A stretch of DNA of 64,000 nucleotides from Amycolatopsis sp. 2-15 (GTDB lineage Bacteria; Actinomycetota; Actinomycetes; Mycobacteriales; Pseudonocardiaceae), in contig NZ_CP127294.1 of assembly GCF_030285625.1 (NCBI RefSeq), forward strand, positions 7,968,001 to 8,032,000, written 5' to 3'. Every line of letters begins with the position of its first letter. The first letter of the stretch is position 1. Below are positions 50,894 through 58,758 of this stretch, piece by piece. The notes under the pieces are model-generated. The model saw only the letters and a program-made list of their open reading frames with translations. It did no database searches and was not told where the DNA came from. The translations under genes and the position numbers were made by a program.

Positions 50894-51191
50894 ACACCGT
50901 CCACTCACGACGGTGCCGGGCACCCAGGCCCGCGTTCGCGTTCGCACATTTGTCAGCGCGGGTCACACCCGGCGGCCGGAATCGCCGAATCACGCGCTGA
51001 CCTGCGGAACCCGGCAGTGCGGCGGAGGGCGGCTTTCCGCCTCACGGAAACACTCCGTGCCCGCGCTGCCGTCTCGTGAAAACCTGCTCCGACCACCGGC
51101 AACGGACCGGGCCGCCGCTGCCTTGACACCACGCTGGGCGGGACTCATCCTCACTTCTCTCGTTTCCGTTCGATGGAGGGTGTGATTCCGC
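50894..51191 (+). promoter_or_regulatory. regulatory region of the orotate operon
   Basis: At 51034-51059 two inverted repeats overlap: TTTCCG-cctca-CGGAAA and CACGGA-aacac-TCCGTG, giving three alternating half-sites, as expected for an IclR dimer of dimers. A consensus -35 TTGACA (51123-51128), with CATCCT (51146-51151) as -10 after 17 bp, lies between it and the pyrD start. The 298-bp stretch has no gene. Confidence 0.6.
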
Positions 51192-52166
51192 ATGACGGAG
51201 GTGCTGGACCGGACGACCGGCCGCGACGACCGCGACCGGCTGTTCGCCACCGCGCCCGGGTCGGCCGTCGACCTGGCGGTGCCCCTGGGCCCCCTCACGC
51301 TCGCCAACCCGGTGATGCCCGCGTCCGGCTGCTTCGGCCCGGAGCTCGGTCCCCTGCTGCCGGTGCGCGAGCTCGGCGCCGTCGTGACGAAGACCGTGTT
51401 CGCGCAGCGCCGCTCCGGCAACCCGTCGCACCGGCTGACCGAAAGCGCGCTCGGCATGCTCAACAGCGTCGGCATCCCCAGCCCGGGCACGAGCCGGTTC
51501 GTGCGCGACGTGCTGCCGCGCTACCGCGAGTTCGGCGTGCCCGTGATCGCCAGCGTCGGCGGGTTGACCGTGGACGAGTACTGGCAGGTCGCCGACGAGC
51601 TGGCCGGCGCGGAGTGCGCGGCCTTCGAGGTCAACGTGTCCTGCCCCAACCTCGAACACGGCGGGCTCGCCATCGGCGCCGACCCCGCGGCGGTCGAGGC
51701 CGTCGTCGCCGGTGTGGTGGCGCGCACGCCGCTGCCGGTGCTCGTGAAGCTCACGCCCGGAGTCACCGACATCGGCGAGATCGCCCGCGCCGCCGAGCAG
51801 GCGGGCGCGACCGCCGTGACCGTGAGCAACACCTTCCCCGCCCTGGCCGTCGACGTGCGCTCGCGGCGCGCGGTGCTGGGCAACGGCGTCGGCGGCCTGT
51901 CCGGCCCGGCCGTGAAACCGCTCGCGCTGCGGCTGGTGTGGCAGGCGGCCTCGGCCGTCGACATCCCCGTCATCGGCTGTGGTGGTATCAGCAGCGCGCG
52001 TGACGTCGTCGAGTTCCTCATCGCCGGCGCCACCGCCGTGCAGGTCGGCACCGCGACGTTCACCCGCCCCTACGCGATGGCCGAGATCGTGCGCGACCTC
52101 GCCCACCACTGCGCCGAGCTCGGGGCGGGCGCCGTCCACGAGCTCATCGGAACCCTGCGCACCTGA
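51192..52166 (+). CDS. pyrD: dihydroorotate dehydrogenase class 1B catalytic subunit
   Basis: A 324-residue FMN barrel enzyme. It shows NPVMPASGCFG, the FMN lysine in VTKTVF, GMLNSVGIPSPG, the class 1 catalytic Cys in FEVNVSCPNLEHGG, and VIGCGGISSARDVVEFL (phosphate site). Class 1B works with PyrK, found at 56582 in the same operon, and uses NAD, so it can run in either direction. Actinobacteria normally use the membrane class 2 enzyme for biosynthesis, so this second type fits a catabolic role: reducing orotate to dihydroorotate with NADH. The segment following the TVSN strand (TFPALAVDVR) differs from the Lactococcus enzyme. Confidence 0.9.
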   Translation: MTEVLDRTTGRDDRDRLFATAPGSAVDLAVPLGPLTLANPVMPASGCFGPELGPLLPVRELGAVVTKTVFAQRRSGNPSHRLTESALGMLNSVGIPSPGTSRFVRDVLPRYREFGVPVIASVGGLTVDEYWQVADELAGAECAAFEVNVSCPNLEHGGLAIGADPAAVEAVVAGVVARTPLPVLVKLTPGVTDIGEIARAAEQAGATAVTVSNTFPALAVDVRSRRAVLGNGVGGLSGPAVKPLALRLVWQAASAVDIPVIGCGGISSARDVVEFLIAGATAVQVGTATFTRPYAMAEIVRDLAHHCAELGAGAVHELIGTLRT

Positions 52167-52243
52167 TCCTGACCACTACCCCCAACCCAGCCGATCCCCC
52201 ATCCCGGCCCCTTCCCCCAACGCCGTGAGGAGAGCTCCACACC

Positions 52244-53509
52244 ATGTCCGACGAAACGCTGGCCGGCAGCGCCGCACCACCCGCCACGTCCGAAGACACC
52301 GCCGCCGCCAAGGCCACCACGCGCTACGCCCGCAAGGCCGTGTTCGCGTCGTCGATCGGCTACGCGATGGACGGCTTCGACCTGCTGATCCTCGGGTTCG
52401 CCCTGTCCGCCATCTCCGGTGACCTCGGGCTCGGCGGCGCCGAAGCCGGCTCACTGGCCACCATCACGCTCATCGGCGCGGTGGTCGGCGGGATCGCGTT
52501 CGGGATCCTCTCCGACCGCATCGGCCGCGTGAAGGTGCTGACGTACTCGGTGATCTTCTTCGCGGTGTTCACCGGTCTCACGGCGATTTCCACGAGCTAC
52601 TGGGAGATCGCCGTCTTCCGGTTCCTCGCGGGCGTCGGCATCGGCGGCGAGTTCGGCATCGGCATGACGCTGGCAGCCGAAGCGTGGCCGGCGAAGAAGC
52701 GCGCCCGGGCGACCTCGCTGGTCGGCCTCGGCTGGCAGGCCGGGGTGCTGCTCGCGGCGCTGATCTCCGCTCCGGTGCTCAACGCGTGGGGCTGGCGCGG
52801 GCTGTTCCTGCTCGGCGCGTTCCCCGCGATCGTCGCCATCGTGTTCCGCTCGCGGCTGCACGAGCCCGAGCAGTTCACGCGCCACCGCGAAAGCCAGGAG
52901 GGCAAGCCGAAGGTACCGCTCAAGCTGCTGGTGGCCGACGGGCCCACCACCCGCGCGACGATCGGCGTCCTCGTGCTCACGTCGGTGCAGAACTTCGGGT
53001 ACTTCGGCATCATGATCTGGCTGCCCACCTACCTGTCCACGCAGTTCGGCTACAGCCTCACGAAATCCGGGGTGTGGACCGCCGTCACGGTGGTCGGCAT
53101 GGGCGTCGGGATCCTGGCGTTCGGCGAGATCGCCGACAAACTGGGGCGCCGCAAGGCCTTCTGGCTCTTCCAGGCCGGCGCAGCCATCTCGGTACTGGGC
53201 TACAGCCAGCTCTCGTCGCCGTGGGCGTTGATGGTGGGTGGCGCGATCATGGGCGCGTTCGCCAACGGCATGATCGGCGGCTACGGCGCGCTGATGGCCG
53301 AGCTCTACCCCACGGCGATCCGGTCCACGGCGCAGAACGTGCTGTTCAACCTCGGCCGCGCGGTCGGCGGGTTCGCGCCGATCGTGGTCGCGCTCGTCGC
53401 CGCCAGCTACGGCTTCGGCTTCGCCATCGGCGTGCTGTCCGTGATCTACCTGCTCGACATGGTCGCGATGATCTTCATCCCCGACCGGCGCGCCGAGCAG
53501 CTGGCCTGA
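52244..53509 (+). CDS. MFS transporter, probable orotate/organic-acid importer
   Basis: A 421-residue, 12-helix MFS carrier with YAMDGFDLLILGFALSAI, the loop GILSDRIGRVKV and its counterpart GEIADKLGRRKA, and RFLAGVGIGGEFGIGM. The pattern matches the metabolite:H+ symporter group that imports aromatic and other organic acids. Lying second in a nine-gene orotate operon, it is best explained as the uptake system for orotate or a related pyrimidine acid. Start ATG 52244 follows GTGAGGAGAGC. Confidence 0.88.
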   Translation: MSDETLAGSAAPPATSEDTAAAKATTRYARKAVFASSIGYAMDGFDLLILGFALSAISGDLGLGGAEAGSLATITLIGAVVGGIAFGILSDRIGRVKVLTYSVIFFAVFTGLTAISTSYWEIAVFRFLAGVGIGGEFGIGMTLAAEAWPAKKRARATSLVGLGWQAGVLLAALISAPVLNAWGWRGLFLLGAFPAIVAIVFRSRLHEPEQFTRHRESQEGKPKVPLKLLVADGPTTRATIGVLVLTSVQNFGYFGIMIWLPTYLSTQFGYSLTKSGVWTAVTVVGMGVGILAFGEIADKLGRRKAFWLFQAGAAISVLGYSQLSSPWALMVGGAIMGAFANGMIGGYGALMAELYPTAIRSTAQNVLFNLGRAVGGFAPIVVALVAASYGFGFAIGVLSVIYLLDMVAMIFIPDRRAEQLA

Positions 53510-53534
53510 GCCCGGTACCCGAGCAAGGAGAACC

Positions 53535-54332
53535 ATGCAGGTCGTCATCCGCGCCTTGTCCGTGCTGCGGGCCCTCGCGACGAAGGGCAAGGGCGCCACG
53601 CTCCAGGAGCTGCACGAGGAGCTCGACATCCCCGTGGGCAGCGCGCACCGCGTGCTCACCACGCTGATGGAGGAGAACTTCGTGACCCGCTCCCCCACCA
53701 ACAAGCGGTACTTCCTCGGCCCCGCCGCACGCCAGCTCGGCGAGCCGGCGCCGCACCGGACGGCCCTGCTGGCCAACCCGCATCAGGCGGTGGTCGACGC
53801 CGCGGCGGCCAGCGGCGAGACGGTGTTCCTCACCGAGCTCATCGGCGCCCGCGCCGTGTGCGTCGCGCTGGTGGAGGGCCGGCACCCGCTGCGGCTGTTC
53901 GTGCGCATCGGGCAGGAGATGCCGCTGCACGCCGCCGCGTCGAGCCGTTCACTGCTCGCTTACCTGCCGGAGCCCGCGGCCCGGCGGGTGCTCGAAACCC
54001 AGTCGCTCGACGCGTTCACCCCGGACACGCCGACCACAGTGGACGAACTCGTCGACCACCTCGCCCTCGTGCGGGCCCGCGGGTACGACATCTGCGACGA
54101 CGAGCTCGACCGCGGCGTCTGGGCCGTGGCCGCCCCGATCTTCACCTCCACCGGCGCGGTGGCCGCGAGCGTCACGCTGGCCGCGGCGGGCACCCGCATG
54201 CGCGAGGGCAGCTCGCGCACGGTGGCGACGGACGCCGTCCTCACCGCCGCGCGCGAGCTGTCCGCCGAGCTCGGTTTCGCCGGCGCCGAACCCACCACGG
54301 CGGTCGGCGGACCGGCGAGGAGCGCCCGATGA
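53535..54332 (+). CDS. IclR-family regulator of the orotate operon
   Basis: A 265-residue protein with an IclR winged helix (TLQELHEELDIPVGSAHRVL, about residues 22-41) and the effector domain (HAAASSRSLLAYLPEPAARR, ARGYDICDDELDRGVWAVAA, PIFTSTGAVAASVTLA). It lies inside the operon; its stop overlaps the next gene by four bases. The likely target is the overlapping inverted repeat at 51034-51059, with orotate or an intermediate as ligand. Confidence 0.9.
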   Translation: MQVVIRALSVLRALATKGKGATLQELHEELDIPVGSAHRVLTTLMEENFVTRSPTNKRYFLGPAARQLGEPAPHRTALLANPHQAVVDAAAASGETVFLTELIGARAVCVALVEGRHPLRLFVRIGQEMPLHAAASSRSLLAYLPEPAARRVLETQSLDAFTPDTPTTVDELVDHLALVRARGYDICDDELDRGVWAVAAPIFTSTGAVAASVTLAAAGTRMREGSSRTVATDAVLTAARELSAELGFAGAEPTTAVGGPARSAR

Positions 54333-54805
54333 GCCTCGAGGCAGACCTGGCCACGGCCACCGACACCACCACCGTGTTCCTCGGCGCCGAGCGGCGGCGC
54401 GCCGAGCTGCGCGCGGATCTCGCGGCGATCGGCACCGCATTCACCACTCGGCCCTCGATCCTGCGCCGAGCGGCGGCGCTGCTCGCCGAGGAACTGCCCA
54501 CGGCGACCGATCGGCTGGTCACCACGGGCACGGCCGACGCCGTCGCGGTCACTACGGCGCTGGCGTTGCACACCGGTCTGCCCTTCGCGGTCGACGCCGG
54601 TGAAGTGCACCGGGGCGACCGCGTCGCCGTGGTGACACCGGTCGCCGACGACCCGGCCGGCGATCTCACCGACGCGACCGCCGCCGCGCTGGCCGACCGC
54701 GTCCGCGCGGCGGGCGCCGAGCCCGTCGTCCTGCTCAGTGTGCTCGCGGCCGACGGCACCCCTGCCCTCGCCGGCACTCGAACCCCTTCGGAGAACCCCT
54801 CATGA
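54329..54805 (+). CDS. degenerate phosphoribosyltransferase-like protein A
   Basis: A 158-residue protein with a type I PRTase-like layout: hood region FTTRPSILRRAAALLAEELP, strand-loop TDRLVTTGTADAVAVTTALA, GLPFAVDAGEVHRGDRVAVV. The PRPP-binding signature (four hydrophobics, two acids, TTG) that should follow RVAVV is replaced by TPVADDPAGDLTDAT. It therefore looks like an orotate-phosphoribosyltransferase relative without PRPP catalysis. It is coupled (ATGA) to iclR and to a second such gene. The assignment is by pattern and moderate; it may bind orotate or be a structural or regulatory subunit. Confidence 0.6.
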   Translation: MSLEADLATATDTTTVFLGAERRRAELRADLAAIGTAFTTRPSILRRAAALLAEELPTATDRLVTTGTADAVAVTTALALHTGLPFAVDAGEVHRGDRVAVVTPVADDPAGDLTDATAAALADRVRAAGAEPVVLLSVLAADGTPALAGTRTPSENPS

Positions 54806-55275
54806 CCACTCCCGTTCAGGACGCCGGCGCCGCGGTGCGCAAGCTCGGCGTCAGCCCCGACACCTACGGCCCCTCGCTCGACACGCCCACAGATCCCGCC
54901 GCCACCGAAGTGGTCGGCGCCGCGCTGGCGGAGCTGCTCGCCCAGCAGGCCCTCGACCAGGTCGCGGTGTGGCACGGCGCCGACGACGCCGTGCTCGCGC
55001 ACGTCGTCGCCCGGCAGCTGGGTGCCACGGTGACGCGCGCGTCCGAGCTCGAAGGTGTGGTCGGCTTCCACCCGCCCGTCGCGGCCGGCACGCGGATCGC
55101 ACTGGTCGGCACCGCGTGGGAACCCGCGCGGCTGCGGACGCTGCTCAACCTCGCCGCGACCGCGCGAGCCGAGGTCGTCGCGGTGGCCGCGGTGCTGGCC
55201 ACGCCCGCGCTCGCCGAGGTGACGGGCCCGCCGACGGCGGCGCTGCTGACCGAGCTGCCGGGTGGCCCACGATGA
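54802..55275 (+). CDS. degenerate phosphoribosyltransferase-like protein B
   Basis: A 157-residue protein of the same general pattern as its upstream neighbour: LDQVAVWHGADDAVLAHVVA in place of the glycine loop, then VVGFHPPVAAGTRIALVGTA and a helix and strand (LLNLAATARAEVVAVAAVLA). Again no acidic pair or TTG is present at the PRPP loop. The two proteins are of nearly equal length, adjacent and coupled, so they probably form a heteromer. No known gene pair of this kind is familiar to me. Confidence 0.6.
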   Translation: MTTPVQDAGAAVRKLGVSPDTYGPSLDTPTDPAATEVVGAALAELLAQQALDQVAVWHGADDAVLAHVVARQLGATVTRASELEGVVGFHPPVAAGTRIALVGTAWEPARLRTLLNLAATARAEVVAVAAVLATPALAEVTGPPTAALLTELPGGPR

Positions 55276-56585
55276 CCGCGTCCACCGCGTCCTCAGGGTC
55301 TACCGTGGACACCCGGCTGCGCGCCGACGCGGACCGGATCGCCCACTGGCTCGACACGTTCGCCGCACTGTCCGAACCGGTCTCCGGCCCGGGCGTGACC
55401 CGGCTCGCGCACACCCCGCTCGAACGCCGCGCGCACGCACTGTTCGCCGAGTATGTCAGCTCACTCGGTCTCACCGTGCGCACCGACGCCGCGGGCAACA
55501 CGATCGCCGAGCTCCCGGGCACTGAGCCGAACGCGCAGGCGCTCGGCACCGGCTCGCACCTCGACAGCGTGCCCAACGCCGGCGCGTTCGACGGCATCGC
55601 CGGCGTGGTCGCCGCCATGGAGACCGCGCGGCTCTACACCGAGCACGACGTGCGCCTGGCCCACCCCGTGCGGTTCGTCGTGTTCGCCGCGGAGGAGGGC
55701 GCGCGCTTCGGCCAGGCGTGCACCGGCAGCCGGATCGTCGCCGGGCTCACCGGCGCCGAAGACCTCGAGACCAAGTTCGACGCCCACGGTGTGAGCCTCG
55801 CCGACGCGATGCGCTCGGTCGGCCTCGACCCCGCCGGCGCGGCCGGTGCGCGCTGGCGCCCCGAGGACTGGGCCGCGTTCCTGGAGCTGCACATCGAACA
55901 GGGCAGCGTGCTCGAGTCGACGGGCCTACCGCTCGGCGTGGTCGACCTCATCTCCGGCAGTACCCGGCTGCGCCTCGACCTCACCGGCCGCGCGTCGCAC
56001 ACCGGCGGCACGCCCATGCACCAGCGCGCCGACGCGCTCGCCGCCGCGGCCGAGATCGTGCTGCTGATCGAGGCCATCGCCACCGACAGCCGCCACCACG
56101 GCACCCGCGCGACCGTCGGGCGGCTCGACTCCGCACCCGGCTCCATCACGACGATCGCGGGACAGGCGCAGCTGCACGTCGATGTCCGGGACGTCGACAG
56201 CGACCGCCAGCGCCAGACCGCCGCGGAGATCGTCGAGCGCGCCCACGCCCTCGCCGCGCGCCGCGGAATCGGGTTCGCCGCCCGCACCCTCGCCGACGCG
56301 TCCCCCGTGCTGCTGCCCCGTCGCGTGACCGACGTGGTCGCGGCGACGTGCGCCGAGCTCGGCTTCGCGCACCGCGTGCTGCCCAGCGGCGCCAGCCACG
56401 ACGCGCAGATGGTCAACCACGTCACACCGACCGGCATGCTCTTCGTACCCAGCCGCGCCGGCGTGAGCCACAGCCCCGACGAGTGGACCGACCTCGCCGA
56501 CCTCGTCGTCGGCACCGAAGTGCTCGCCCACAGCCTCGTCCGGCTCGACACCGCGTTCGCCGTCGCGGGATCGGAGCAATCATGA
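55272..56585 (+). CDS. M20-family N-carbamoyl-amino-acid hydrolase, probable ureidosuccinase
   Basis: A 437-residue zinc amidohydrolase of the hydantoinase/carbamoylase group (relatives are allantoate amidohydrolase and beta-ureidopropionase). Motifs: GTGSHLDSVPNAGAFDG (metal His, Asp), FAAEEGARFGQACTGSR (catalytic Glu pair), FLELHIEQGSVLE, and a dimerisation domain with SHTGGTPMHQRADAL. Between dihydroorotase and aspartase in one operon, the expected substrate is N-carbamoyl-L-aspartate, giving L-aspartate, CO2 and ammonia. Coupled to both neighbours by ATGA overlaps. Confidence 0.88.
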   Translation: MTASTASSGSTVDTRLRADADRIAHWLDTFAALSEPVSGPGVTRLAHTPLERRAHALFAEYVSSLGLTVRTDAAGNTIAELPGTEPNAQALGTGSHLDSVPNAGAFDGIAGVVAAMETARLYTEHDVRLAHPVRFVVFAAEEGARFGQACTGSRIVAGLTGAEDLETKFDAHGVSLADAMRSVGLDPAGAAGARWRPEDWAAFLELHIEQGSVLESTGLPLGVVDLISGSTRLRLDLTGRASHTGGTPMHQRADALAAAAEIVLLIEAIATDSRHHGTRATVGRLDSAPGSITTIAGQAQLHVDVRDVDSDRQRQTAAEIVERAHALAARRGIGFAARTLADASPVLLPRRVTDVVAATCAELGFAHRVLPSGASHDAQMVNHVTPTGMLFVPSRAGVSHSPDEWTDLADLVVGTEVLAHSLVRLDTAFAVAGSEQS

Positions 56586-57439
56586 CCACCACCGACGCCC
56601 AGGCGGTCCGCGACCACGTGACGCCCCTGCCCGACACCGGCCCGGTCCCCGCTCCGACGTGGCACCACGCCGAGGTGCTGGAGCACCGTCCGGAAGCCGA
56701 CCGCTACCAGTACCTGCGCCTGCACGCGCCGAGCATCGCGCGGGCCGCGACGGCCGGGCAGTTCGTGATGCTCACCGCCGCGCGCCAAGGTGAACGCGGC
56801 CCCGTGCTGCCCCGGCCGATGGCGATCTACCGCCGCGACGCCGAGGCGGGCACGATCGAGGTCGTCTACGGCGTGGTCGGTGACGGCACGCGCAAGCTCA
56901 CCACGTTCGCCGCGGGCGAGACGATGCTCGTGGTCGGCCCGCTCGGCCGTGGGTTCCACGTGCCCGACGACGCCACCCGGGTGCTGCTGGTCGGGCGCGG
57001 CATCGGCACGTGCTCGCTCACCACCGTCGCGCAGGACCTCGCGGGCAGCGGCACGGAGCTGGTCGCCGTCGCGAGTGGACGGACGCCGCAGGCCGTGATC
57101 GGCGCGGACTTCTACCGCGAGTGCGGCGCCGAGCGCGTGCTCACCGTGACCGACGACGAGGGCACCAGCGAGATCGCGCGCCTGCGCGCGGAACTGACCT
57201 CCACTTTGGACAGTTCGCCACCGCAGCGGATCCTCACGTGCGGCTCGGACCGGCTGGCGTGGCTGTGTCGCGAGCTGGCCGACCGCTGGGGCGCCGAGGT
57301 GCAAGTGTCGTTGGAAGCACACATGGCCTGCGGCCTCGGCTACTGCCACGGCTGCGCCACCGGAACCCGCGGCGGGCCCGAGGAGTCGCCGCTGATCTGC
57401 AAGGACGGCCCCGTGTTCCGGCTGGAGAAGACGGCATGA
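56582..57439 (+). CDS. pyrK: PyrK-type dihydroorotate dehydrogenase electron-transfer subunit
   Basis: A 285-residue ferredoxin-reductase-fold protein. FAD site LPRPMAIYR, NAD site VLLVGRGIGTCSLTT, and a [2Fe-2S] cluster with C250, C255, C258 and C273 (MACGLGYCHGCATG and LICKDGPVF). The spacing is that of PyrK, which links NAD(H) to PyrD class 1B. Its location five genes from pyrD, between the carbamoylase and dihydroorotase genes, shows that the enzyme complex belongs to this pathway. Confidence 0.9.
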   Translation: MTTTDAQAVRDHVTPLPDTGPVPAPTWHHAEVLEHRPEADRYQYLRLHAPSIARAATAGQFVMLTAARQGERGPVLPRPMAIYRRDAEAGTIEVVYGVVGDGTRKLTTFAAGETMLVVGPLGRGFHVPDDATRVLLVGRGIGTCSLTTVAQDLAGSGTELVAVASGRTPQAVIGADFYRECGAERVLTVTDDEGTSEIARLRAELTSTLDSSPPQRILTCGSDRLAWLCRELADRWGAEVQVSLEAHMACGLGYCHGCATGTRGGPEESPLICKDGPVFRLEKTA

Positions 57440-58758
57440 GCCCGCTCACGCAGGCCCCGCTCGGCCACGCGGTACTCACCGGCGTGGCCCCGTTCGGCGG
57501 CCCCCCGATCGACCTTGTGGTGCGCGACGGCCGCATCGCCGAACTGCGGCCCCGCGGCAGCGCCGACGAGCCGAACCGGTTCGACGCCGATGGTCTCGTG
57601 CTGCTGCCCGCGTTCGTCGACCTGCACACGCACCTGCGCGAGCCGGGCGGCGAGGACGCCGAGACCATCGCCACCGGTACCGCCGCCGCGGCGGCCGGCG
57701 GCTACTCCGACGTGTTCGCCATGGCCAACTGCAGCCCGGTCACCGACTCGCCCGAGCGGATCCGCCACGTGCTCGACCTGGCCGAGCGCACCGCGTCGTG
57801 CCGCGTGCACGCCGTCGGCGCCATCACCGAAGGCCTTGCGGGACAACGCCTCGCGCCGCTGGAAGCCATGGCCGCGGCCGGGGCTCGCCTGTTCTCCGAC
57901 GACGGCCGCTGCGTCGACGACCCCGTCCTGGTGCGCGAAGCCCTCGAGCTGACCAAGCGGACCGGCACGGTGCTCGCCCAGCACGCCCAGTCGGGCCCGC
58001 TCGCCGGTGCCGGCCAGATCAACGCGGGCGGCGCGGCCGAGCGCACCGGACTTCCGCCGTGGCCGGCCACGGGCGAGGAAACCGTGGTGGCGCGCGACAT
58101 CGTGCTCGCCGCCGACGCCGGGGCGCCGCTGCACGTCTGCCACGTGTCCACCGCGCGCTCGGTCGCGCTCGTGCGGTGGGCCAAGGACCAAGGCTGGGCC
58201 GTGAGCGCCGAGGTCACGCCGCACCACCTGCTGCTCACCGACGGCGAAGCCGCGAGCGCGGACCCCAAGTTCAAAGTCAACCCGCCTCTGCGCTCCCAGG
58301 GCGACGTCCGGGCCCTGCGGGCCGCGCTGCTCGACGGCACGATCGACGCCGTCGCCACCGACCACGCGCCGCACCTCGCCGAGGCGAAGGCCGCCGACTG
58401 GTGCGGGGCGCCGTTCGGGATGACCGGGCTGGAGACCGCGCTGGCCGTGGTGTCCGAAGTCCTGCACACCAGCCGCGGCGTCGACTGGGCGCTGGTGGCC
58501 GACCGCATGTCCCACGCCCCCGCGCGCATCGGTGGCATCGCCGCGTCCGCCGGCCGCCCGATCGCCGTCGGCGAGCCGGCCACGTTCACCCTTGTCGACC
58601 CGCGGGCCGGCTGGACGGTCGATCCCGCCGACACCGCGGGCCGCTCGCACAACACCCCGTTCGGGGGCCTGTCCTTCACCCACCGGCCCGTGGCGACGGT
58701 CGTCGCCGGCGCCGTGACCGCCGACCGCGGCGGGTTGTTCACCAGGAGTGCCCGATGA
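57436..58758 (+). CDS. pyrC: dihydroorotase
   Basis: A 440-residue amidohydrolase-fold enzyme. Metal ligands are visible in FVDLHTHLREPG, FSDDGRCVDDP, LAQHAQSG, HVCHVSTAR and ATDHAPHLAEAK; the C-terminal NTPFGG is typical. It interconverts dihydroorotate and N-carbamoyl-L-aspartate. In this operon it would work in the hydrolytic (catabolic) direction. There is no pyrB (aspartate carbamoyltransferase) beside it, unlike biosynthetic loci. Coupled to pyrK and aspA by ATGA overlaps. Confidence 0.9.
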   Translation: MSPLTQAPLGHAVLTGVAPFGGPPIDLVVRDGRIAELRPRGSADEPNRFDADGLVLLPAFVDLHTHLREPGGEDAETIATGTAAAAAGGYSDVFAMANCSPVTDSPERIRHVLDLAERTASCRVHAVGAITEGLAGQRLAPLEAMAAAGARLFSDDGRCVDDPVLVREALELTKRTGTVLAQHAQSGPLAGAGQINAGGAAERTGLPPWPATGEETVVARDIVLAADAGAPLHVCHVSTARSVALVRWAKDQGWAVSAEVTPHHLLLTDGEAASADPKFKVNPPLRSQGDVRALRAALLDGTIDAVATDHAPHLAEAKAADWCGAPFGMTGLETALAVVSEVLHTSRGVDWALVADRMSHAPARIGGIAASAGRPIAVGEPATFTLVDPRAGWTVDPADTAGRSHNTPFGGLSFTHRPVATVVAGAVTADRGGLFTRSAR

